Shown piece after piece: positions 1 through 8,968 of a stretch of DNA of 64,000 nucleotides. A program made the translations under genes and the position numbers. The stretch's first letter is position 1, and every line of letters begins with the position of its first letter. Source of the DNA: Mucilaginibacter pineti. GTDB lineage: Bacteria > Bacteroidota > Bacteroidia > Sphingobacteriales > Sphingobacteriaceae. The stretch spans positions 372,001 to 436,000 of the forward strand of contig NZ_FNAI01000002.1 of the NCBI RefSeq assembly GCF_900101875.1. The letters are read 5' to 3'. The notes below the pieces were generated by a model. That model made no database searches, was not told the DNA's origin, and saw only the letters and a list, made by a program, of their open reading frames with translations.

Positions 1-896
1 AAATGATTCCGCGCGATTGGAATACCATAAAATATGTTCTTAAAGCCAAGTATTTTAACCGGCAAACAAAATCCAGCGCTAAGGAAGTGGCATACAAACA
101 CTACGATATAGGTAACGATCTGTTTGAAAAAATGCTGGATAAACGGATGACGTACTCATGCGGTTACTGGAAAAATGCCCAAAATTTAGATGAGGCCCAG
201 GAAAATAAACTCGATCTGATTTGCCGGAAGCTGAAGCTTAAACCCGGGATGCGCCTGTTGGAAATAGGCTGCGGCTGGGGTGGCTTTGCTAAGTATGCCG
301 CCGAAAAATACGGTGTATCGGTAGTGGGTATAACTATTTCTGAAGAGCAGGCGGTTTTGGCCAGGGAAATTAATAAAGGCCTGCCGGTAGAGATAAGGAT
401 ACAGGACTACCGCGACGTAAATGAAAAGTTCGACAGGGTGGTTTCCATCGGCATGCTGGAACATGTGGGTTACAAAAACTACCGCGCTTATATGGAAGTT
501 GCAGAAAAAAACCTGACCGACGATGGCATTTCTCTTTTGCACACCATTGGCGGCAACTATTCTACAAAAATTACCGACCCCTGGATAGAGAAATATATAT
601 TTCCCAATGGAATGTTACCCTCGGCAAGTCAGCTTTCAAAGGCATGGCAGGGCTTATTTATTTTAGAAGACTGGCACAATTTCGGTGTTTATTATGACCG
701 CACCTGCATGGAATGGCTAAAGAACTTTGAGCAAAGCTGGCCGCTGATCAAAGACCAGTACGATGAAACTTTTTACCGCATGTGGCGCTATTATCTATCG
801 GCCAGCGGTGCATCGTTCCGGTCGAGGAAAAACCATTTGTGGCAAATTGTATTAACCAAGCCCAAGCACCTTGGTTTGTATGAAGCAGAGCGGTAA
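1..896 (+). CDS. cfa: Cyclopropane-fatty-acyl-phospholipid synthase, 5'-truncated by window edge
   Basis: Transfers a methylene group from S-adenosylmethionine to cis double bonds of membrane phospholipid acyl chains. The visible 298 codons hold the whole catalytic domain: HYDIGNDLF near the start, the conserved Cys in YSCGYW, the SAM-binding loop LLEIGCGWGGFAKYAA, the IGMLEHVG segment and FPNGMLPS. Family members are usually about 380-420 residues, so roughly 80-100 N-terminal residues lie before position 1; the ATG at position 3 is probably internal. The stop is at 894-896. It seems unrelated to the downstream glycan locus and is separated from it by a repeat-rich spacer. The family call is firm; the true start cannot be seen. 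Confidence 0.93.
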   Translation, partial: MIPRDWNTIKYVLKAKYFNRQTKSSAKEVAYKHYDIGNDLFEKMLDKRMTYSCGYWKNAQNLDEAQENKLDLICRKLKLKPGMRLLEIGCGWGGFAKYAAEKYGVSVVGITISEEQAVLAREINKGLPVEIRIQDYRDVNEKFDRVVSIGMLEHVGYKNYRAYMEVAEKNLTDDGISLLHTIGGNYSTKITDPWIEKYIFPNGMLPSASQLSKAWQGLFILEDWHNFGVYYDRTCMEWLKNFEQSWPLIKDQYDETFYRMWRYYLSASGASFRSRKNHLWQIVLTKPKHLGLYEAER

Positions 897-931
897 GTAA
901 AAAGCAGATCAAAAAGCATGGGGTAAGTGCG

Positions 932-1209
932 ATTCCCCTCTTGAGAGGGTAATAGCCCATGAATAGACAGAGATATCATAAATAAGTTTGATAGGCTACA
1001 TGCCCGCCCCTTCGGGGCTACGTGTTTATAGTTTAATATAATAGAGGCTTGGCTCCGTAGGTGCCTCCTTATTTAACAGGAAGATTTAACAGGAAGCTCC
1101 TATGGAGCTATTGATACTCATAAAATACTATAAACATGATACTCCTACGGAGTTAGAAAATCTGATTACGTTTTTATGGCTATTGATGGGCTATTACTCT
1201 TGAGAGGGG
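932..1209. repeat. MITE/REP-like intergenic element, copy 1
   Basis: Copy 1 of a tandemly arranged non-coding element. Its core at 953-1175 is almost identical to 1267-1477. The unit is bounded by imperfect terminal inverted repeats at 935-960 and 1186-1209 (core TAATAGCCCAT / ATGGGCTATTA). Inside are short palindromes built on CTCCGTAGG / CCTACGGAG and CCCCTTCGGGG. Copy 1 carries an extra 13-bp tandem duplication (ATTTAACAGGAAG twice, about 1071-1096) that copy 2 lacks. No reading frame is supported. A non-autonomous mobile element or REP family is the likely nature (inference). Confidence 0.8.
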
Positions 1210-1210
1210 T

Positions 1211-1247
1211 GGAGGGGTGTGTTTCTTGCCGCAGAACACACCCCTGC
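1211..1247. repeat. Stem-loop between the two repeat copies
   Basis: GGGGTGTGTT and AACACACCCC form a 10-bp stem around a loop of about 11 nt. It lies exactly between the two copies of the intergenic element and has no T-run on either strand, so it looks like part of the repeat rather than a terminator. Confidence 0.6.
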
Positions 1248-1253
1248 CATCGC

Positions 1254-1516
1254 GCAATTCCCCGCGTAGCCCATGAAAAGACAGAGATATCATAAATAAG
1301 TTTGATAGGCTACCTGCCCGCCCCTTCGGGGCTACGTGTTTATAGTTTAATATAATATAGGCTTGGCTCCGTAGGTGCCTCCTTATTTAACAGGAAGCTC
1401 CTATGGAGCTATTGATACCCATAAAATACCTATAAACATGATACTCCTACGGAGTTAGAAAATCTGATTACGTTTTTGTGTCTTTTCATGGGCTATTACC
1501 CTCTCAAGAGGGGAAT
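1254..1516. repeat. MITE/REP-like intergenic element, copy 2
   Basis: Second copy of the element at 932-1209, in the same orientation (core 1267-1477). Its right end at 1487-1516 is a perfect 30-bp inverted copy of the left end of copy 1 at 932-961, so the whole 585-bp block is bracketed by a perfect inverted repeat. The left end of copy 2 is degenerate (GCAATTCCCCGCG). No coding potential is seen. Confidence 0.78.
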
Positions 1517-1560
1517 TATTAACAAAACCTTTTAAGGCAAAGGTTATCGCCGTAATAAAA

Positions 1561-1600
1561 ACACAAAAGCCACCCCAGAAAACTGAGGTGGCTTTTGTGT
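1561..1600 (-). terminator. Rho-independent terminator of the GH35 operon
   Basis: A 14-bp perfect stem (ACACAAAAGCCACC with GGTGGCTTTTGTGT) and a 12-nt loop, followed on the minus strand by a T-run (GTTTTTATT). It begins 15 bp past the GH35 stop codon. Confidence 0.85.
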
Positions 1601-1614
1601 TTAAGTCTTAAATT

Positions 1615-3423
1615 TTATTTAAGCGTTGCTACGGTTGCAACATCGGCCGGGGTTGACGATTGCATATCGAAAACAGTGATTTCGTTTTTACCTTGTTTTA
1701 ACCATGATGCAGGGCAATACAAATGCTTTTGCGGACCGCGGTTCCAGTAACGGCCAAGGTTGTGGCCATTCACAAACACCACACCTTTGGCATATTTACT
1801 CATGTCAAAATAAGTATCGCCGGTTTTGGTGATGGTGAACTCTCCCTTAAAGAAAGTGCCTTTGTTGTTTGGCGCGGTTTCGGCAGATGTTTTGAGATTG
1901 CTTATAAACTGCTCATCAAGCGGTAACTTGAAAATGTCCCAGTTCATCAGCGTCATGCCGTTAAGTACTACACGGTCGGTAATACCTTTTCTGTCAATAA
2001 TGTACTGGGCAAAGTTAATGTGGCCCATACCTTCAACCAGGATATCCAAAACAGGATCTTTGACATCGCTTTCGGGCAACTTAACCGACCATTTGCCGCC
2101 ATCGCGGTACACACTGTCAATATATTTTCCGTTTAAAAATACCAGCGCGTAATCATGCGGCTCGGTAATGGTTAACCAGCCGCTTTTGTGGCCTATTAAT
2201 TTGGTACGATAAAGTATCAAACCCTGGTTTTGGTCAAACGCTTCCATTGGTTTTGGCTGCGGCGACTGGATAGCCGCAGGCAGGTTTTGCCATATATTGC
2301 TATACACCTGCATTTTAATAGCCGGGGTAACAATGGTTTTAACCGGCTTAGGAACGTCAGGAATTTTATAACCAACGTACTGACCGATAAGCTTGCGCAT
2401 CATGTAATATTTAGGTGTTGCGTTGCCTTGCTCATCTATAGGTGCATCATAATCATAGCTGGTAACATCGGGCTGGTATTCGGTTGCTTTGCCGGCGTTT
2501 GCGCCTGCTGTGTAGCCAAAGTTTGTACCGCCATGCACCACATAAAGGTTAAACGATTTTTTGTTTTTTAACAGGTAAGTAAGCTCTTTCCTGATGCCGG
2601 GGGTATCAGCAGTAGCCCAGTTTTCGCCCCAGTGGGTTAACCAGCCCGGGTAGGTTTCGCTGCTGAACGCTGGCGCTGTTGGGTCGGCTTTTTTAGCTGC
2701 ATCAAAATCCTCGTCGCCGCTGCCGCTGTCAAGTCCAACTGCTGCGCCGGTTACGTGGCCGGCATCAAGCATATAAGGCGTGGCACCATCGGCAGTGTAA
2801 AACGGCACTTTTATGCCGTTATTCAGCCACATATCTTTAAGCGTGTTCAGGTAAGTTTTATCGTTACCGTAGCTGCCGTATTCGTTCTCAATCTGTACCA
2901 TTAAAATAGGGCCGCCGTTTACGCATTGTAATGGGGCAATCTCTTTAGCCAGGCTGGTAACATATTTGGTTAATGGTTCCATATAGCGCGGGTCCATACA
3001 CCTTACCTTAATATCCGGAATTTTTAGCAGGTAGGATGGCAGGCCGCCAAAATCCCACTCGGCACATACATAAGGGCCCGGACGCAGCATCACCCACATA
3101 CCTTCTTCCTTACAAATTTTTATAAACTCGGCAACGTTGTGGTTGCCGGTGCTGTAATCAAACACGCCGGGGCTTGTTTCCTGGTAATTCCAGAAAACGT
3201 AGGCGGCAATGGTATTACAGCCCATAGCCTTAGCCATTTTTATACGATGGCGCCAGTATTCATGCGGAATACGCGCCGGGTGCATCTCGCCGCTGATGAT
3301 CTGGAAGGGTTTGCCATCCAGCATAAAACCTTCGGGTTTTAACGTAAACTGGTGCGTGCTTTGCGCCTTAACCGTTGCAACCGCAACAAAAAGACTAATT
3401 AAAAGCAGGGTGATTTTTCTCAT
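1615..3423 (-). CDS. GH35 beta-galactosidase-family glycoside hydrolase, secreted
   Basis: Family 35 retaining exo-glycosidase that removes terminal beta-linked galactose (some members remove glucosamine). A signal peptide covers about residues 1-20 (ends VKA/QS), so the enzyme is periplasmic or exported. The (beta/alpha)8 catalytic domain runs to about residue 350. QIENEYGS holds the acid/base Glu181 and SSETYPGW holds the nucleophile Glu256. RPGPYVCAEWDFGGLP at about 114-129 is a family hallmark. Beta-sandwich domains follow, ending in the FVNGHNLGRYWNRGPQ motif typical of the family. It is the last gene of the minus-strand DUF3472-GH31-GH35 group, 119 bp after GH31, with a strong terminator behind it. 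Fine substrate specificity cannot be read from sequence. Confidence 0.93.
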   Translation of the reverse strand: MRKITLLLISLFVAVATVKAQSTHQFTLKPEGFMLDGKPFQIISGEMHPARIPHEYWRHRIKMAKAMGCNTIAAYVFWNYQETSPGVFDYSTGNHNVAEFIKICKEEGMWVMLRPGPYVCAEWDFGGLPSYLLKIPDIKVRCMDPRYMEPLTKYVTSLAKEIAPLQCVNGGPILMVQIENEYGSYGNDKTYLNTLKDMWLNNGIKVPFYTADGATPYMLDAGHVTGAAVGLDSGSGDEDFDAAKKADPTAPAFSSETYPGWLTHWGENWATADTPGIRKELTYLLKNKKSFNLYVVHGGTNFGYTAGANAGKATEYQPDVTSYDYDAPIDEQGNATPKYYMMRKLIGQYVGYKIPDVPKPVKTIVTPAIKMQVYSNIWQNLPAAIQSPQPKPMEAFDQNQGLILYRTKLIGHKSGWLTITEPHDYALVFLNGKYIDSVYRDGGKWSVKLPESDVKDPVLDILVEGMGHINFAQYIIDRKGITDRVVLNGMTLMNWDIFKLPLDEQFISNLKTSAETAPNNKGTFFKGEFTITKTGDTYFDMSKYAKGVVFVNGHNLGRYWNRGPQKHLYCPASWLKQGKNEITVFDMQSSTPADVATVATLK

Positions 3424-3461
3424 TTTTAATAGTATCTGTGATTAGTTTTTGTAATTATTTG

Positions 3462-3532
3462 GCCTCACCCTACCTCTCCAAAGGAGAGGGTTCAAATAAA
3501 GTCCTCTCCTTTGGAGAGGATTTAGATGAGGC
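3462..3532. repeat. Palindromic REP-like element between GH31 and GH35
   Basis: Two self-complementary boxes, CCTCTCCAAAGGAGAGG and CCTCTCCTTTGGAGAGG, sit inside outer arms GCCTCA (3462-3467) and TGAGGC (3527-3532). The same 13-bp string GTGATTAGTTTTT occurs at 3438-3450 and 3539-3551, just outside the element. It may fold in the mRNA and change GH35 expression relative to GH31 (inference). Confidence 0.7.
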
Positions 3533-3542
3533 TAAACAGTGA

Positions 3543-6500
3543 TTAGTTTTTTACAATAATTTTTTGATCGTCCTTAACACTTAAATAATCTGTTTTTATG
3601 TGGATGATGCCTTGCTGCTCGGCAGCATTGAAATAATAACCGGTTTTAGCTTTGTTAAACTTGGCTAAATCGCGGTATACCTTAAACTTTTTACCGTTAA
3701 CCAACACCTGTGCAGGGGCAGCGCTGCTGTGAATCTGTAACAGGTAAACACGCTCGGTAAGCTGGCCTTTAAACGTGCCTTTGGCCGCGTTAATGGTTAC
3801 GGCGAGGTCTTTATCTTTATCGGCCTGTATCAGGGTTTTGGCAAAACCGTCGGTCTTGTAATCGCGGGTTAGGCCGTCATCTTCGTAAAGGTTAAATGAC
3901 GATTTTCCTGACGGATAAATAGCCACTGTAAGGCTGTCGGTTTTCTTTTCGCCGTCGTAATTCATTACCGGGTACATCGGGATAATTGCGCCTGCCTTAA
4001 CAAACAGCGGCAGCTTATCCAAAGGTGCTTCGTAACCGTTTAACCAAGTGCTGCCTTCCATGCTTTTACCGCTCCAGTAGTCATACCAGGTGCCTTTTGG
4101 CAGGTAAATGCTATCGCGTTTGGCCTCGTTCTTATAAACAGGAGCAACCAGCAACGACTCGCCGTTCATGAACTGGTATTGGGTAGCTTTACCTTGCGCA
4201 ACCGGATCGGTAGGGTACTCCAGCACCATAGCGCGGGTGGTTGGCACACCGGTATCGTATGATTCGCGGCAGTAGGTGTACATGTATGGTGTAAGCTGCA
4301 TTTTTAACTGCAGGTATTTTCTGTTGATGGTGGTATAAGGTTCGCCGTAAATGTAGGGTTGTTTATCTTTTTTAGCCCAGCCGCTCATGGCCATAAATAC
4401 TGGGGTAAAACACTTCCATTGTAAGTCGCGGGTATAAGTGTCGGCACCGCCGCCAAAAATACCGTCAACATCGCCTGTAGCCGCATTTTGTGCCGATAAA
4501 CCCGCACCTATGATGGTAGGGATGTGGAACCGGATGTATTCCCAGTTACCAGATTGATCGCCCGTCCATACGGTTGAGTATTTTTGCGTACCGGCCCAGC
4601 CCATAACGCTCCATACAAAACCACGTTCATTACTGTTACTCTCAATGCCGTTATAGGCAGATTTGCAGGCATCAAGCGCAAATTTGTAACCGGGGCCAAC
4701 CCAGGCCACATCTAACTTACAAACGCGTGAACCATATTCGCCAACTTCCTTAGCTATCTTATCTATGCCATTTTCCGTCCATAAGCCGGTGTAAAAACCG
4801 CGTTTATGCAGCTCGGCAATGGTTGAATCAAGTTTGGTGTAACCGCAACCATAGCCGTCATTAGGCAAGATCCAGCCGCGAGGCATGTTGTTTTCAACAT
4901 ACTTATCGGCAACAAGTTTAATCACATCGGGCGTGGTGCCGGTTGTGCCTGTGCCTTTATAGTTTTTTGAATCGTCGCCTTTGGCACCACGGTTGTAGCA
5001 GTTGGCATCGCCCATGCTCAGCGCCCAGCGCGGCATTAAAAACGGGCGACCGGTAGTTTCGGTATAGCCGTTAAGAATTTGTTTTAACGATGGTCCGTAA
5101 AAGTAAAAACAATCAAAACGGTTTTCGTTGTGCGAGAATTGCAGGGTATCCTTGAAAGAATAAGCACCTACATCAAACGTGTTCCTGAATGCACCGTAAC
5201 CGGCCGTCGACATGTAGAAAGGGGCGGGGTTTGGCCTGCCGCCATTGTCCCAGCCGTTGCCTTTTTCAATAAGCACGTTGGTGCCGCGGTGCGAGAAATA
5301 ACCGTTTTGCATACCGCCGCCATAGAAATACTCATCGGCGTGGCGGCTCATGGTTTGTACGGTTTTAGCACCGTAAGTTAACGGTTTCGATTCTTCCCAA
5401 ATAGGGTGTGTATCGCTTTCGTCATACATTGCAAAGCGCAGCGGTTGTTTGTAAACGCGCACTACACAGCTTTTGCTTTTTATCTGGTAGTAAGTCCCTT
5501 TATCTGTTGAGGTAAGGGTTGGGTTTTTTATGGCGAAGCTTTCTACAATATCATTGCCTGCGGGATTGGTAAACTCGCCATCGGGCGCCATCCAGATCCT
5601 GAAGATATCGTCTTGGTAAAATATCACCTTAAACTTACATTGACTGGCGGCAATATTGGCCTCGTTTTTATTAAGTTCGAATGCGGTGACATTTTGAACT
5701 GCAGATTCCTTGGCGGTAATTTTAAGCGAAAGCGTATTGTTGGCCGCCAGTTCATCACCCGGATAATCCAGGCTAAATTTTACGCTATGCGCCGAGCGCT
5801 GCGAAAGATCGGCAGGAGGGAATACCACGTTGTATTCTTCGCCGGGTTTTAGCGGTTGTTTTTTTGCGGGTACAGTTACCGAAAGGTTAAGGCCGTTATC
5901 TAATAAGCATTTAACTTTAAAATCGTTTTTAACGGTTTGTGTACCGTTGTTTTTTATCAGCACGCTTAGTTTATCCTGCTTGCCGAAGGTGTTGCCGTTT
6001 TCGGTATTGGAGGTAATGCGGTTGATGCTCAGATCTGTTCCGTAGGCCTGACTTAGCTCAATATCATCAATCATCCAGTACCAGCTGTAATAGCCTTTCC
6101 AGTAAAACCTGATGTATACCGTTTGCTGATTGGCGGCAACCTTGCTAATGTTAAGCTCCTCATTTATTGGGGTAAACATATCCGTAGCCGGGGCAATGTT
6201 ATTTTTTACGTCAAAATCCGTCCATGTTTTACCGTCGGTACTTACACCTACGGATAGGCCTGCATCGGCTCTTGCGTGATCGGCATTGTAACGGAATGTT
6301 TGCTGGAAATGTAAAATAACCGACGATCTGTCCTTGCAATTAATAGCCGGTGTCTGGATCCAGGCATCGGGATATTCCTTTTTTTTAACCCATGAAGGCT
6401 GGTCCTCATCAATAATATATCCCGGCTGAAACTGCAGGTAATATCCACGACTTTTTGAAGCTATGGGCGGCGCCTGCTGCTGGTATTGGTACGAGCCGGG

Positions 6501-6689
6501 GTAGGGCTGGTTGGTAACTATCCATTGGATATCTTTTTTACTTACATCAACATTCGTCCATCCATCGGGTAGCTGGGCCTTTTTAAAGCTCTCGCTCCAA
6601 AATACCTTGGTGTCGGCTTTTTTTACCTGGGCATTTAATGACGATGCAGTGGCTGCCAGTGCAAAGCAAAGCAATTGTAATTTCTTCAT
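3543..6689 (-). CDS. GH31 glycoside hydrolase with N-terminal jelly-roll and CARDB-like domains
   Basis: Retaining alpha-glycosidase of family 31, 1048 residues. Signal peptide about 1-20 (SLNA/Q). Residues about 25-215 look like a MAM/choice-of-anchor type jelly roll (FQQTFRYN, YWMIDDIELS). Residues about 218-325 look like a CARDB/Ig-like domain. The GH31 N-terminal sandwich and barrel follow, with the nucleophile Asp660 in KLDVAWVG and the acid/base Asp711 in WTGDQSG. A beta-sandwich tail has the YEDDG motif. The combination WILPNDGYGCGY, GLWTENG, KLDVAW, WTGDQ resembles the alpha-N-acetylgalactosaminidase-type branch of GH31 more than alpha-glucosidases; that subfamily call is from memory of motifs and is only suggestive. 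It starts 30 bp after the DUF3472 gene and is likely co-transcribed with it. Confidence 0.9.
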   Translation of the reverse strand: MKKLQLLCFALAATASSLNAQVKKADTKVFWSESFKKAQLPDGWTNVDVSKKDIQWIVTNQPYPGSYQYQQQAPPIASKSRGYYLQFQPGYIIDEDQPSWVKKKEYPDAWIQTPAINCKDRSSVILHFQQTFRYNADHARADAGLSVGVSTDGKTWTDFDVKNNIAPATDMFTPINEELNISKVAANQQTVYIRFYWKGYYSWYWMIDDIELSQAYGTDLSINRITSNTENGNTFGKQDKLSVLIKNNGTQTVKNDFKVKCLLDNGLNLSVTVPAKKQPLKPGEEYNVVFPPADLSQRSAHSVKFSLDYPGDELAANNTLSLKITAKESAVQNVTAFELNKNEANIAASQCKFKVIFYQDDIFRIWMAPDGEFTNPAGNDIVESFAIKNPTLTSTDKGTYYQIKSKSCVVRVYKQPLRFAMYDESDTHPIWEESKPLTYGAKTVQTMSRHADEYFYGGGMQNGYFSHRGTNVLIEKGNGWDNGGRPNPAPFYMSTAGYGAFRNTFDVGAYSFKDTLQFSHNENRFDCFYFYGPSLKQILNGYTETTGRPFLMPRWALSMGDANCYNRGAKGDDSKNYKGTGTTGTTPDVIKLVADKYVENNMPRGWILPNDGYGCGYTKLDSTIAELHKRGFYTGLWTENGIDKIAKEVGEYGSRVCKLDVAWVGPGYKFALDACKSAYNGIESNSNERGFVWSVMGWAGTQKYSTVWTGDQSGNWEYIRFHIPTIIGAGLSAQNAATGDVDGIFGGGADTYTRDLQWKCFTPVFMAMSGWAKKDKQPYIYGEPYTTINRKYLQLKMQLTPYMYTYCRESYDTGVPTTRAMVLEYPTDPVAQGKATQYQFMNGESLLVAPVYKNEAKRDSIYLPKGTWYDYWSGKSMEGSTWLNGYEAPLDKLPLFVKAGAIIPMYPVMNYDGEKKTDSLTVAIYPSGKSSFNLYEDDGLTRDYKTDGFAKTLIQADKDKDLAVTINAAKGTFKGQLTERVYLLQIHSSAAPAQVLVNGKKFKVYRDLAKFNKAKTGYYFNAAEQQGIIHIKTDYLSVKDDQKIIVKN

Positions 6690-6719
6690 TTATGTTTTTG
6701 GTGGTTGTAGGTAATAGTT

Positions 6720-7958
6720 TTATTGTTGTGGTAATGCGTTAAAATCAATAGCGGGAGGGGTACCATTGGCAGGCCTGGTTATCATGGTTCCGCGCGGGGT
6801 GGTGCCCACGGTTTTAAATCCGCCAGAGAACATGTAAAACCATTTGCCATCTACACCGCTGCCATAATCAAATCTTGGGTGTTTTACCTTATCGGCCGTG
6901 GTAGTGAAACGGGCGGTAGTAAGCTCCATCCATTTACCGGATGGTGTGCAGATCCATTGGTTACCATATTTTGCCGAAAAGTAATCCATCCCATTATCGC
7001 CAAAATTTTCAACGAATGAATATAGGCCGCTAAGCAGCTTGCCGCCGGTTTTGGTTTTATCCCATTGAGCTATCAGTTTCCAGCCGCCATTTTCGGGGGC
7101 GTAGTAGTAGGCGGTAAAAATGGTATGGTCGCCGGCAGGTTTTGCGCCTACCAATAATTTGTAAACAACATCTGCTTTCCAGTTAAACACCAGGTGGCTA
7201 TGACCGCCCGAACCTTCGTTACCAAATTCGCCGGTGAAAACGCCTGCACCCTTTTTAATTAGGGTAATAGCGTAATCAGAAGGGATCTCCTTTGGATCGT
7301 TGGTGTTATAATTACTCCAGATAGAGAAAATAAACCGCTTCTCGTTTTTTGAATTATGCTGAATACCCATGTAGCCGCCGTTGAAACCATTAGTTTCGTA
7401 ATAAGCGTTAACCGTACTGTCGGCAATTTTAGGAACCAACACTTCACTGTAAAACCATGCGGCAACGCTGTCGCCGGGTACTTTATAGGTAAGGTGGGTG
7501 GCAGGTGCGCCTTTATATTGGCTGTTGTTGAACTTTACATCCTTTGCTGCCGGGCCCGATAGGATGGCCTCAGCAATATCGGGCAGTTTATTGCCGCTTG
7601 TTTCCTTTACCTCAATAAAGTGGTAACCGCTTTTGGCAACGGTATAAGTTGCAACCGGCACAATGCTATAACCGGCAGATGATTTTACTTTTATGGTTGT
7701 TGGTTTGCCATTGGCATCTAACCGGCAAATTAATTTTGAGCCGTTTTCATCTTTTACTTTAAGCGCCACCTGCAGCGGGCCGTTTTCCTGGGTTAAGAAA
7801 TAAACCCGGTAGGCATTGTTGCCAACGGTGTAACCGCTGCCAGATACAGGTACGGCAACGCTATTGGTGGTATCGGCGGTTTGTGCACTGGCCAAACCCG
7901 GTGCAACCAGGCCGGCAAAGGCAATAGCTAATAAAGAGGATGTAAATAATCGCATCAT
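6720..7958 (-). CDS. DUF5077/DUF3472 domain secreted protein
   Basis: A 412-residue exported protein with signal peptide about 1-25 (ASA/Q). The N-terminal half (about 30-150) fits a DUF5077-type beta domain. The C-terminal half (about 165-390) carries the DUF3472 signature: FSIWSNYNTNDP, GEFGNEGSGGHSHL, YYYAPENGGWKLIAQWDKTKT, LYSFVENFGDNG, YGNQWI. The biochemical role of the family is unknown, but such proteins occur in polysaccharide-utilisation loci beside glycosidases. It is the first gene of the minus-strand operon with GH31 and GH35 and faces a control region with LacI-type operators. A carbohydrate-binding or lyase-like role is speculation. Confidence 0.82.
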   Translation of the reverse strand: MMRLFTSSLLAIAFAGLVAPGLASAQTADTTNSVAVPVSGSGYTVGNNAYRVYFLTQENGPLQVALKVKDENGSKLICRLDANGKPTTIKVKSSAGYSIVPVATYTVAKSGYHFIEVKETSGNKLPDIAEAILSGPAAKDVKFNNSQYKGAPATHLTYKVPGDSVAAWFYSEVLVPKIADSTVNAYYETNGFNGGYMGIQHNSKNEKRFIFSIWSNYNTNDPKEIPSDYAITLIKKGAGVFTGEFGNEGSGGHSHLVFNWKADVVYKLLVGAKPAGDHTIFTAYYYAPENGGWKLIAQWDKTKTGGKLLSGLYSFVENFGDNGMDYFSAKYGNQWICTPSGKWMELTTARFTTTADKVKHPRFDYGSGVDGKWFYMFSGGFKTVGTTPRGTMITRPANGTPPAIDFNALPQQ

Positions 7959-8030
7959 AATTAATGTTTACTTTTTAAGTTATTTACAAATGAAATCATT
8001 GCAGCCTAAATACGGCATTAAACCTTTGTG

Positions 8031-8040
8031 CAAACGTTAG
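8031..8040. promoter_or_regulatory. Putative LacI-family operator
   Basis: CAAACGTTAG, one mismatch to the perfect palindrome CAAACGTTTG seen twice in this spacer. It is 73 bp upstream of the DUF3472 start codon, a position suited to control of the minus-strand operon. Confidence 0.45.
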
Positions 8041-8224
8041 CATAAAGTAGGCAATAAATACCAAACCCTGTTATTGCCTGCCTGTACAGGCCCCTAAATC
8101 AATAAATCAGGGAAAAGTGCAGTCCCAATTTCAATTAAAGTAAACAGCAACGGGCATATATTCATTTTATTAACTATTAGGAAGGTGGGGGTTGCCAATA
8201 ATTAGTGCTGACTAAGAGCAATTT

Positions 8225-8261
8225 CAAACGTTTGCGTAGCAATTGTTAGTTTGTTGCGTAA
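8225..8261. promoter_or_regulatory. Putative LacI-family operator with companion TTGCGTAA
   Basis: Perfect palindrome CAAACGTTTG at 8225-8234, flanked by GCG on the right as in PurR/LacI-type sites. TTGCGTAA follows at 8254-8261, centre-to-centre 28 bp, one helical turn more than the 18-bp spacing of the other two composites. Confidence 0.6.
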
Positions 8262-8438
8262 ACAGTTAATGCATGTTATCAGGCCTGTTTTTGATGTGTT
8301 TTTTAATAAAAGTAAAAAATGCTGCCCCATGGCCAACTTGTGCCGTAATTTTTGATATTTAAAGATAGATAAATGTAATTGCCTTTAATTAAGCTGTTTG
8401 AAGTTTTTGCAGTGCCATGCTGCCATTTCAGGAAAACA

Positions 8439-8448
8439 CAAACGTTTG
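8439..8448. promoter_or_regulatory. Putative LacI-family operator
   Basis: Second perfect CAAACGTTTG palindrome in the spacer, extended to ACACAAACGTTTGCGTT. The central CG and flanking A/T steps match the consensus of LacI-family operators. Confidence 0.6.
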
Positions 8449-8620
8449 CGTTATCTTTTTACCTTTTTTTCTACTACTTGGTTAGGCGTTTAAACGCGCA
8501 AATTTTACGCTAAACCTACTTTTTTTATCGTGATAGCGTTTTTTTACCTCCTTTGGCAACATTCCGGAAATAGCTGTTTATTAACAATATCTTAAATAAA
8601 TATTACCTATTTAATTTATA

Positions 8621-8630
8621 CAAACGGTTG
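8621..8630. promoter_or_regulatory. Putative weak LacI-family operator
   Basis: CAAACGGTTG, one mismatch from CAAACGTTTG. It overlaps TTGTGTAA, itself one mismatch from the companion motif TTGCGTAA. Confidence 0.4.
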
Positions 8631-8812
8631 TGTAACAATTAAAAGTAAGCTGGCATACTTGTTTTTAATGCTATGTAAAACTCCATTTTGGCCCAAATAG
8701 TAAATTGTATTAAAAAGTGAGTATTTAACTAAAGAATAATTTTTATTCTTTTAATGACATTGATTAAATGTCATTTCTACGTCTTTTTGTTGGGGTTGAC
8801 ACAATAAACGAA

Positions 8813-8839
8813 TTACGCAATTTTTATATCAATCGTTTG
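8813..8839. promoter_or_regulatory. Composite operator TTACGCAA-N9-CAATCGTTTG
   Basis: TTACGCAA at 8813-8820, nine bases, then CAATCGTTTG at 8830-8839. The same two motifs in the same relative orientation, again with nine bases between, occur upstream of the LacI gene at 29981-30007. This repeated geometry makes chance less likely. Confidence 0.55.
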
Positions 8840-8968
8840 CGCTGACATATAAAAATTATTCTTAATGCAATTATTTAGTTTTAAATAATGCATCTGGATA
8901 CTTGTGCATTATATAATAAGGTGATACAAGTTTTATCCCTCATTATATTTTAAAAAAGTATTATAAAG

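Noticed and set aside
932..1516. CRISPR array
   Set aside because: Only two long (>200 bp) copies with terminal inverted repeats and no short regularly spaced repeats or cas genes.
8881..8940. Transfer-RNA-like or riboswitch structure in the 9-kb leader
   Set aside because: Only short AT-rich dyads (ACTTGT/ACAAGT); no conserved T-loop, acceptor or known riboswitch core could be recognised.
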